A stretch of DNA of 36,364 bases from Streptomyces harenosi. GTDB lineage: Bacteria > Actinomycetota > Actinomycetes > Streptomycetales > Streptomycetaceae. The DNA lies in contig NZ_WYCT01000033.1 of assembly GCF_011008945.1 (NCBI RefSeq), positions 1 through 36,364 on the forward strand. Reading direction: 5' to 3'. Both the position numbers and the translations under genes were made by a program. Position 1 is the stretch's first letter; every line of letters begins with the position of its first letter. The notes beneath the pieces were generated by a model, which was not told the DNA's origin, did not search any database, and worked only from the letters and a program-made list of their open reading frames with translations. Of this stretch, positions 30,283-36,364 are shown one piece after another.

Positions 30283-31772
30283 TCCGGCTGCGTCTGGACG
30301 TTCAGCTCGCGCAGGTGGATCCGCTGGGCCGGGTCGGTGCGCCGGTCGTCGAGCTTCAGGACGTCGAAGCCCTTGGCCATGTCGTTCGAGTAGATGTACC
30401 CGTTGTAGTAGTAGGCCGACCAGGAACCGCCGGTGACCAGCTTCTCGGTGGACAGCGGGCCGCGCTCGAAGTAGGCGATCTCCTTCGGGCGCGAGGAGTC
30501 GGTGAAGTCCCAGACCGAGACACCGCCCTGGTACCACGCCTGGACCATGAGGTCCTTGCCCTTGACCGGGATCAGCGAGCCGTTGTGGGCCACGCAGTTC
30601 TCGGTGTCCGCCTGGTGCCGCGGGATCTTGAAGTAGCTGCGGAAGACGAGCTTGCGCTTGTCACCCTTGCCGACGATGTCGTAGATGCCGTCCGCACCGC
30701 GGTTGGGGCCGATCTCCGCGTTGCAGGTCGGGGCGCCGCCGCCGCCCAGCTCGTCGGTGAACACGACCTTGTCGGCCTTCTGGTTGAAGGTCGCCGAGTG
30801 CCAGAACGCGAAGTTGACGTTGTCCTGCACCCGGTCGATCACCTTGGGGCGCTCGGGGTCCGCGATGGAGAACAGGATGCCGTCGCCCATGCAGGCGCCC
30901 GCGGCCAGGTCCTTCGAGGGCAGCACCGTGATGTCGTGGCAGCCGGTGGTCTTGGAGACGCCCGGGTTGGTGGGCGCGCCCGGGTTGCCGCCGCCGTCCG
31001 GCCCCTCACCGGGGAAGAGCACCGGAAAGTCGATGACCGCCGCCTTCTCCGGGGCGCTGCGCGGCACCTTGATGATGGAGATGCCGTCGTGCGGCGGCTG
31101 GCAGTCGGGGTAGGAGGCGCTCGGCGAGTACGAGGAGACGTAGATGTAGACGTTGCGGCGCTCGGGCACCAGCGTGTGGGTGTGCGAGCCGCAGGCGGTC
31201 TCGACGGCGGCGACGTACTTCGGGTTGCGCTTGTCGCTGATGTCGAAGACCTTCATGCCCTCCCAGGAGGACTTCTCGGTCGCGGGCTGCGTGGTGCTGT
31301 TGCAACTGCTGTCGCTGCGCGAGGAGTCGGTCGACAGGAACAGCAGGTCGCCGGAGACGGAGACGTCGTTCTGCGAGCCCGGGCACAGGACCTGGGCGAC
31401 CGTCTTGGGCGCCTTCGGATTGCTGATGTCGAAGACGCGGAAGCCGTCGTAGTTCCCGGCGAAGGCGTACTTCCCCTGGAAGGCGAGGTCCGAGTTGGTG
31501 CCCGGCAGGGCGTCCTTGGGGATGTTCGCCAGGTGCTCGATGTTGGCCGAGTGGACGATCGCGTCCTGGCCGGGTATGTCGCCGCCCGCTATGGCCTGTC
31601 GGGCCTCGGCCTGGGCACTCTTCGACACCTCTTTGGGCTTGGCCGGGGCGTCCCCGGGGTCGGGGGTCGCCGCGGCCGGCCCGGCCGTGAGCAGCGCGGA
31701 CAGAAGTCCGGCGGCGGCGGCCGCGACGCCCAGGCGTCTGCGCCGCGCTCGGGGGTCGTGCAACAGGATCAC
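30270..31772 (-). CDS. Secreted LVIVD-repeat beta-propeller protein
   Basis: A 500-residue exported protein. Residues 1-36 are a signal peptide with a twin-arginine-like RARRRR head, a long hydrophobic core and AAA cleavage site. The mature protein contains about five LVIVD-type repeats: GFRVFDISNPKAPK, GMKVFDISDKRNPK, GISIIKVPRSAPEK, GILFSIADPERPK and GVSVWDFTDSSRPK, which form a beta-propeller. Several cysteines and histidines (CGSHTHT, TGCHDI, ENCVAHNGS) could form disulfides or a metal site. Its function is unknown; such proteins are probably cell-surface binding or scaffold proteins. GTG at 31772 has GGAGG upstream. It is divergent from a DUF305 lipoprotein gene, sharing a 201-bp control region. 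Confidence 0.88.
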   Translation of the reverse strand: MILLHDPRARRRRLGVAAAAAGLLSALLTAGPAAATPDPGDAPAKPKEVSKSAQAEARQAIAGGDIPGQDAIVHSANIEHLANIPKDALPGTNSDLAFQGKYAFAGNYDGFRVFDISNPKAPKTVAQVLCPGSQNDVSVSGDLLFLSTDSSRSDSSCNSTTQPATEKSSWEGMKVFDISDKRNPKYVAAVETACGSHTHTLVPERRNVYIYVSSYSPSASYPDCQPPHDGISIIKVPRSAPEKAAVIDFPVLFPGEGPDGGGNPGAPTNPGVSKTTGCHDITVLPSKDLAAGACMGDGILFSIADPERPKVIDRVQDNVNFAFWHSATFNQKADKVVFTDELGGGGAPTCNAEIGPNRGADGIYDIVGKGDKRKLVFRSYFKIPRHQADTENCVAHNGSLIPVKGKDLMVQAWYQGGVSVWDFTDSSRPKEIAYFERGPLSTEKLVTGGSWSAYYYNGYIYSNDMAKGFDVLKLDDRRTDPAQRIHLRELNVQTQPDYFD

Positions 31773-31838
31773 TGTTTTTCCTCCCTACGTCCGTTCACGT
31801 CGGAACGGTTCACGCACTCCGGCAGTATCGTCTCGCCA

Positions 31839-31866
31839 TGCACATACCAACAGGGGGTAGCGTGCA
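31839..31866. promoter_or_regulatory. Imperfect palindrome with a CsoR-like core between LVIVD and DUF305 genes
   Basis: TGCAC at 31839-31843 and GTGCA at 31862-31866 flank TACC (31845-31848) and GGTA (31856-31859), with AACAGGG in the centre. The TACC...GGGGGTA core resembles operators of the copper sensor CsoR, which is plausible given the DUF305 gene. The match is by eye only, and no csoR gene is in the window. Confidence 0.4.
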
Positions 31867-31973
31867 CGTAATGAAGTTTTTTGATCACTGACATACAGAA
31901 GCGTGCTAGGACGGTCATGGTGCTGGTGAAGCCGTTCGAGGCGCCCCCGTCCCGCCCGTCACAGGAGGTCGTT

Positions 31974-32633
31974 GTGCTCTTCCGCCCCGCGTCGCGCGCG
32001 TCGCTCGTCACGGCCTCGCTGGCCGCCCTGGCCGTGCTGGGGCTCGGAGCCTGTGACTCCGGTTCGACGGCGAAGTCCTCGGCGGCGGACGGGCCTTCGG
32101 TGATCGCGCCGGGCAAGCCGGGAGAGGCCAACCGGACGCTGTCCGCGCAGGACGCCGCGCGGCACCGCGCCGACGACGACTCGCCCAACTCGGCGGACGT
32201 CGCCTACGCGCGGATGATGATCCAGCACCACTCCCAGGCGCTGGAGATGACCGGGCTCGCCCCGCAACGCGCCGGTTCCACGCGGCTGAAGCGGCTCGCG
32301 GAGCGGATCGGCGCCGCCCAGGGACCGGAGATCACGGCCATGCGGGGGTGGCTGGAGAAGCACGGCGAGAAGGAGACGGACGGCGGCCACGGCCACGACC
32401 ACTCCGCGATGCCCGGGATGGTGACCGACGCGCAGTTGGAGAAGCTCCGGGCGGCTCGGGGCGAGGCGTTCGACCGGCTCTTCCTCACCCTGATGATCAC
32501 CCATCACCAGGGCGCCATCACGATGGCGACGGACGTGAAGGCACAGGGCAACAACGTGCAGATCGAGGAGATGGCCGACGACGTGGTCGCCCAGCAGACC
32601 AGCGAGATCACCAGGATGCGCGCGATGCTGTGA
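31974..32633 (+). CDS. DUF305 family lipoprotein (CopM-like)
   Basis: A 219-residue exported lipoprotein. The signal peptide ends in the lipobox LGAC with C27 as the lipid-modified cysteine. The mature part is a DUF305 ferritin-like four-helix protein with the paired motifs YARMMIQHHSQALEMTGL and FLTLMITHHQGAITMATDV, and between them a His/Met-rich segment GGHGHDHSAMPGM. The HH and Met pairs are those used to bind copper in CopM-type relatives, so a role in copper binding outside the membrane is likely. GTG at 31974 has AGGAGG 6 bases upstream, which decides against the earlier in-frame start at 31881. It is divergent from the LVIVD protein gene. Confidence 0.88.
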   Translation: MLFRPASRASLVTASLAALAVLGLGACDSGSTAKSSAADGPSVIAPGKPGEANRTLSAQDAARHRADDDSPNSADVAYARMMIQHHSQALEMTGLAPQRAGSTRLKRLAERIGAAQGPEITAMRGWLEKHGEKETDGGHGHDHSAMPGMVTDAQLEKLRAARGEAFDRLFLTLMITHHQGAITMATDVKAQGNNVQIEEMADDVVAQQTSEITRMRAML

Positions 32634-33100
32634 CGCCGCGCCCCGGCCCGGCGGGAGCGGGGCGGGGTCGTCGTACGGGGTCCGGCCGGGACCTGTCCCC
32701 GGGGCCGCCCGCTCGCCGCGCGCCGGGACGCCGCAGAGCGCGCGCCGCCGGCCGGTGGGCGCACCCCCGCGTCCGCGTCGGCCATCCGGAGACCGTCGCC
32801 CGGGACACCCCGGCACGCGCCGTGACCGCTTCCGGCGCGGGGCGGGGCCCCGTCCTGAGCCCGGGCCGGGCGGCACTCCCGGCCCCCTCGGGACGAGACG
32901 CCGGCCACCCAAGAGGGGCTGACCCGATGGCCGAACCGGACCCGCTTCCGGACAGGGATGCGCGGATATCATTCTTGACGTGACCATGACATCAGCCCAC
33001 GATGAGCGCCACACCCGCAGTACGTCGCACCGAAGCACCGCCCCCGCTCCACTCCCCACGTCCGGAGATCCCGGAACTCCCGGAGAAACGAGGAGACTTC
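32634..33100. other. 467-bp intergenic stretch without a recognisable gene
   Basis: Open frames on both strands here are short, proline/arginine-rich shadows. Near its right end the composition changes: GGATATCATTC is followed by TTGACG at 32975-32980, a possible -35 box for the carboxypeptidase gene, with CACGAT at 32998-33003 as a poor -10 candidate. The ribosome-binding site AGGAGA lies at 33091-33096. I see nothing else in it. Confidence 0.5.
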
Positions 33101-34456
33101 ATGCGACTCCGCATCCGCGGCTCTGGCACCCGCAGCCGCAGGCGCACCACCGCCCTCGCCGCCCTGCTGGTGCTCGCGCTCGCGGCCCCCGTCTCGGCGA
33201 CGGCCGACGACACCCCGTCGGCCGGCTCCGGCAGGACGGCGGCCGCGGCGGACGAGGTCCGCCAGTACGAGATCCGTCTGCGCTCCACCGCCGAGGACCG
33301 CACCGCCCTGCAACGCGCCGGCGTGACCGTCGACGAGGTGCACGGCCACGGCGTCGTCGTCTCCGGCCGCGCCGGCCAGATCGAGAAGCTGCGCGCGCTG
33401 GGCTACGACATCACCCCGCTCGGCGCGGTCCCCGACCGCTCCGCCGGCCAGGGCGATCTCCGCCTCCTGGACTTCCCGTCCGCCGACTCCCGCTACCACA
33501 ACTATGCGGAGATGACGAGCGCGATCAACTCGATCGTCCAGGCCAACCCGCAGATCGCCGCCCAGCGGGTGATCGGCACCTCGTACCAGGGCCGCGACAT
33601 CGTCGCCGTCAAGATCAGCGACAACGTCGGCACCGACGAGGCCGAGCCGGAGGTGCTGTTCACCCACCACCAGCACGCCCGCGAGCACCTCACCGTGGAG
33701 ATGGCGCTCTACCTGCTGCGCGAGCTGACCAGCGACTACGGCACCGACTCCCGGGTCACCAGCATGGTGAACGGCCGGGAGATCTGGATCATCCCGGACC
33801 TCAATCCGGACGGCGGCGAGTACGACATCGCCACCGGTTCCTACCGCTCCTGGCGCAAGAACCGCCAGCCCAACCCGGGCTCCTCGTACGTGGGCACCGA
33901 CCTGAACCGCAACTGGAACTACCGCTGGGGCTGCTGCGGCGGCTCCTCCGGCTCCCCCTCCTCCGACACCTACCGCGGCAGCGCGGGCGAGTCGGCCAAG
34001 GAGGTCAAGGTGGTCGCCGACTTCGTGCGCAGCCGCGTGGTGGGCGGCACCCAGCAGATCAAGGCGGGGATCGACTTCCACACCTACAGCGAGCTGGTGC
34101 TGTGGCCGTTCGGCTACACCTACTCCGACACGACGACGGGCATGACGGCGGACGACCGCAACGCCTTCGCCGCGGTGGGGCAGAAGATGGCCGCCAGCAA
34201 CGGCTACACCGCCCAGCAGTCCAGCGACCTGTACATCACGGACGGGTCGGTCAACGACTACCTCTGGGGCGTGCACAAGATCTTCTCGTACACCTTCGAG
34301 ATGTACCCGGCGTCCAGTTCCGGCGGCGGGTTCTACCCGCCCGACGAGGTGATCGAGCGGGAGACGTCCCGCAACCGCGACGCGGTGCTGCAACTCCTGG
34401 AGAACGCCGACTGCATGTACCGGTCGATCGGCAAGCAGGCGCAGTACTGCGCCTGA
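33101..34456 (+). CDS. Secreted M14 family zinc carboxypeptidase
   Basis: A 451-residue exported zinc carboxypeptidase of family M14. Residues 1-36 are a signal peptide with RSRRR head and ATA cleavage region. A propeptide of about 80 residues follows ([16 protein letters not shown]...). The catalytic domain has zinc ligands H192 and E195 in [12 protein letters not shown] and H327 in GIDFHTYSE, substrate residues N269-R270 in GTDLNRNW, and the catalytic E400 in YTFEMYP. The pattern is that of the Streptomyces carboxypeptidase T/SG type, which removes C-terminal residues from extracellular peptides. Disulfide candidates include the unusual GCCGG pair at 278-279. ATG at 33101 has AGGAGA 4 bases upstream. 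It is convergent with the chitinase gene. Confidence 0.95.
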   Translation: MRLRIRGSGTRSRRRTTALAALLVLALAAPVSATADDTPSAGSGRTAAAADEVRQYEIRLRSTAEDRTALQRAGVTVDEVHGHGVVVSGRAGQIEKLRALGYDITPLGAVPDRSAGQGDLRLLDFPSADSRYHNYAEMTSAINSIVQANPQIAAQRVIGTSYQGRDIVAVKISDNVGTDEAEPEVLFTHHQHAREHLTVEMALYLLRELTSDYGTDSRVTSMVNGREIWIIPDLNPDGGEYDIATGSYRSWRKNRQPNPGSSYVGTDLNRNWNYRWGCCGGSSGSPSSDTYRGSAGESAKEVKVVADFVRSRVVGGTQQIKAGIDFHTYSELVLWPFGYTYSDTTTGMTADDRNAFAAVGQKMAASNGYTAQQSSDLYITDGSVNDYLWGVHKIFSYTFEMYPASSSGGGFYPPDEVIERETSRNRDAVLQLLENADCMYRSIGKQAQYCA

Positions 34457-34467
34457 CCGGCCAGGGG

Positions 34468-34504
34468 GGCCGCCCCGGCGCGCGTCTCGCGCGCCGGGGC
34501 GGCC
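34468..34504. terminator. Strong bidirectional terminator between carboxypeptidase and chitinase genes
   Basis: A perfect 17-bp GC stem, GGCCGCCCCGGCGCGCG at 34468-34484 and its complement at 34488-34504, with a 3-base TCT loop. It is followed by TTT on the plus strand, 11 bases after the carboxypeptidase stop and 17 bases from the chitinase stop. Confidence 0.9.
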
Positions 34505-34521
34505 TTTCCGGTGACGGTCCG

Positions 34522-36351
34522 TCACGGGAAGTAGCGGTCGAAGGTGCGCTGGAACTCCCAGCCGCCGTAGCGGTCCCAGTTGATCGACCAGGTCATCAGG
34601 CCGCGCAGGGCGGGCCAGGTGCCGTGGGTGGTGTAGGAGCCGCAGTTGGTTCCCTTGGTGAGGCAGTCGAGGGTCTTGACCACCTCTGCGGGGGCGACGT
34701 GGCCGTTGCCGGCCTGGGACGTGGCGGGCATGCCGATGGCGACCTGCTCGGGGCGCAGCGGCGGGAAGAAGTGGTCCGCGTTGCCGGCCACCGGGAAGCC
34801 GGTGAGCAGCATGTCCGTCATGGCGATGTGGAAGTCGGCGCCGCCCATGGAGTGGTACTGGCCGTCCAGGCCCATGATCGGGCCGGAGTTGTAGTCCTGG
34901 ACGTGCAGCAGCGTCAGGTCGTCGCGCAGGGCGTGGATCACCGGAAGGTAGGCGCCGGCCCGCGGGTCCTGGCCGCCCCAGCGGCCGGTTCCGTAGTACT
35001 GGTGGCCGAGCTGCACGAAGAAGGTCTCCGGCGCCATGGTGAGGACGAAGTCGTCGCCGTAGCGGGCCTTGAGGGTTCTGAGCGCGGAGATCAGGTTGAC
35101 GATCACCGGCGTCCTCGGGTTGCGGAAGTCGGTGTCGTCGGCGTTCAGGGAGAGCGAGTGACCCTCGAAGTCGATGTCCAGGCCGTCGAGGCCGTACTCG
35201 TCGATGATCGCGGAGACGGAGCGGACGAAGGTGTCCCGGGCGGCGGTGGTGGTCAGCTGGACCTGGCCGTTCTGGCCGCCGATGGAGATCAGGACCTTCT
35301 TGCCCGCCGCCTGCTTGGCCCGGACCGCCGCCTTGAACTCGGCGTCGCTCTCCACCCCGGGGCACTCGCTCACCGGGCAGCGCTCGAAGCGGATGTCGCC
35401 CGAGGTGACCGAGGTGGGCTCGCCGAAGGCGAGGTCGATGACGTCCCAGCTGTCGGGCACGTCGGCGAGGCGGGTGTAGCCGGAGCCGTTGGCGAAACTG
35501 GCGTGCAGGTAGCCGACCAGGGCGTGCGCGGGCAGCTCGGGACCGCCCGGACCGCCGGACCCGGCGGGAGTGGTGACGGCAACCGCCTGGGAGCGCGCCG
35601 ACTCGCCCTCCTCGTTCAGGGCGGTGACGTGGAAGCTGTAGGCGGTCTCCGGTTCCAGGCCGGTGATCACGGCCGAGGTGCCGGTGACGGTCCGGATCCG
35701 GACGCCGTCGCGGTACACCGCGTAACCGTCCGCGCCGGTGACGGCCTGCCAGGTGAGGGTGACACCGGTCGGCGTCACGGGCCCCGCGGTCAGTCCGGCC
35801 GGCGGGGCGGGCGGCTGCGGGGCCGGGGTGTCGCCGCCGGGACCGACGAGCGAGACGTCGTCCACGTGGTAGGCGCCGGTGCCGTACCAGCCGTGGGTGT
35901 AGAGGGTGACCCGGGTGGTGTCCGGGCCGGTGCGGAAGGTGGTGGCGAGCGCCGTCCAGTCGGATGCCGACTGGCTCCAGGTCTGGACGTCCGTGGTGCC
36001 GGTGCCGGTCGCACCGAGGAAGACGTAGGCGCCACGGACCTGGGCGGAGAGGGTGTACTGCTGGTCCGGCCGCACCGTCACGGTCTGCGTACAGCGCGCG
36101 TTGTCGCCGGCCTCGGGGGTGGCCCGCAGGGCGGCGGAGCCGGAGTGGACCGGCGAGGCGACGGTCGTGCCGCGGCTGCACGTCCAGGAGTCGAGCCCGG
36201 ACTCGAAGCCGCCGTTGCGGACGAGCTCCGCGTCGGCGGCACGGGCGGGGGACGGCAGCGTCGCCAGGCCGGAGGCCACCACGGCGGCGGCGATGACGGC
36301 GGCGAGGCGACGCAGCGGGGGGACGGGTCTGCCGGAGCGGGCGTGGACCAC
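34522..36351 (-). CDS. Secreted GH18 chitinase with carbohydrate-binding and Fn3 domains
   Basis: A 609-residue exported chitinase. Residues 1-38 are a signal peptide (cleavage in ARAAD). Residues 40-170 form a carbohydrate-binding jelly roll, LVRNGGFESGLDSWTC ... GAYHVDDVSLVG, of the CBM4/16-like type. A Pro-rich linker (175-185) follows, then a fibronectin type III domain at about 185-262. The GH18 TIM barrel spans 275-609, with KKVLISIGG (351-359) and the catalytic DxxDxDxE motif D389-G-L-D-I-D-F-E396. This layout is typical of Streptomyces family 18 chitinases. GTG at 36351 has GGAGGC upstream. The window ends 13 bases further on, so a DasR-type operator could lie beyond the edge but cannot be seen. 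Confidence 0.95.
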   Translation of the reverse strand: MVHARSGRPVPPLRRLAAVIAAAVVASGLATLPSPARAADAELVRNGGFESGLDSWTCSRGTTVASPVHSGSAALRATPEAGDNARCTQTVTVRPDQQYTLSAQVRGAYVFLGATGTGTTDVQTWSQSASDWTALATTFRTGPDTTRVTLYTHGWYGTGAYHVDDVSLVGPGGDTPAPQPPAPPAGLTAGPVTPTGVTLTWQAVTGADGYAVYRDGVRIRTVTGTSAVITGLEPETAYSFHVTALNEEGESARSQAVAVTTPAGSGGPGGPELPAHALVGYLHASFANGSGYTRLADVPDSWDVIDLAFGEPTSVTSGDIRFERCPVSECPGVESDAEFKAAVRAKQAAGKKVLISIGGQNGQVQLTTTAARDTFVRSVSAIIDEYGLDGLDIDFEGHSLSLNADDTDFRNPRTPVIVNLISALRTLKARYGDDFVLTMAPETFFVQLGHQYYGTGRWGGQDPRAGAYLPVIHALRDDLTLLHVQDYNSGPIMGLDGQYHSMGGADFHIAMTDMLLTGFPVAGNADHFFPPLRPEQVAIGMPATSQAGNGHVAPAEVVKTLDCLTKGTNCGSYTTHGTWPALRGLMTWSINWDRYGGWEFQRTFDRYFP

Positions 36352-36364
36352 AACTGCCTCCGGG

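Noticed and set aside
32969..36181. A 1070-codon minus-strand open frame over the carboxypeptidase and chitinase genes
   Set aside because: It is out of frame with the chitinase and antisense to the carboxypeptidase, both of which have full catalytic motifs, signal peptides and ribosome-binding sites.
1..36364. Mobile elements, prophage, tRNA/rRNA genes, or an antibiotic biosynthetic cluster
   Set aside because: No transposase or integrase motif, no terminal inverted repeats flanking a gene, no cloverleaf seen by eye, and no PKS, NRPS or terpene synthase core. The isoprenoid-reductase-like gene stands alone.

Overview
The window is about 36 kb of very GC-rich DNA from the chromosome of an actinomycete, almost certainly a Streptomyces. 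The evidence is third-codon-position G/C saturation, frequent GTG and TTG starts, several apparently leaderless genes, and characteristic families: DUF6421, DUF6986, DUF6332, DUF5134, a secreted GH18 chitinase and a secreted M14 carboxypeptidase. I see 35 protein genes. I see no tRNA or rRNA gene, no insertion sequence, no prophage, no CRISPR array and no obvious antibiotic cluster.

Left part (1-10 kb): a mycothiol-dependent isomerase-like protein and a small DUF6332 membrane protein; a decayed stretch holding the 3' ends of an MMPL exporter gene and a SARP-type (BTAD) regulator gene; a geranylgeranyl-reductase-family flavoprotein; an M20 dipeptidase; an AAA-kinase/Nudix fusion; two small secreted proteins; a TetR regulator; and a divergent ROK kinase / LacI regulator pair that share a palindromic operator.

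Middle (10-25.5 kb): a DUF6986 aldolase-like gene with a clean promoter and operator; the etfB-etfA operon for electron transfer flavoprotein, whose upstream region carries two regulatory palindromes; a translationally coupled thioredoxin-like / flavin reductase pair; a PlsC-type acyltransferase; a leaderless transglutaminase-like gene; a three-gene operon DUF6421-SDR-PLP aldolase; a glycerophosphodiester phosphodiesterase, a GNAT enzyme and two VOC proteins; and a FUSC exporter/MarR operon. The ETF, acyltransferase and glycerophosphodiesterase genes give this part a lipid and fatty-acid flavour.

Right part (25.5-36.4 kb): DUF5134 - M56 metallopeptidase - PAP2 phosphatase; a urea transporter divergent from a TetR gene with its own palindromic operator; a secreted LVIVD-repeat propeller divergent from a DUF305 lipoprotein, a plausible extracytoplasmic copper-handling pair; and two convergent secreted hydrolases, an M14 carboxypeptidase and a GH18 chitinase, separated by a very strong shared terminator.

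The best candidate for an undescribed system is the DUF6421-SDR-aldolase operon (16925-20174). The other main points are the ETF control region, the LVIVD/DUF305 module, the relic of a divergent regulator/exporter pair, and two intergenic tandem repeats with periods of 84 bp and 50 bp. All family assignments come from reading the proteins by eye; no database search was run.
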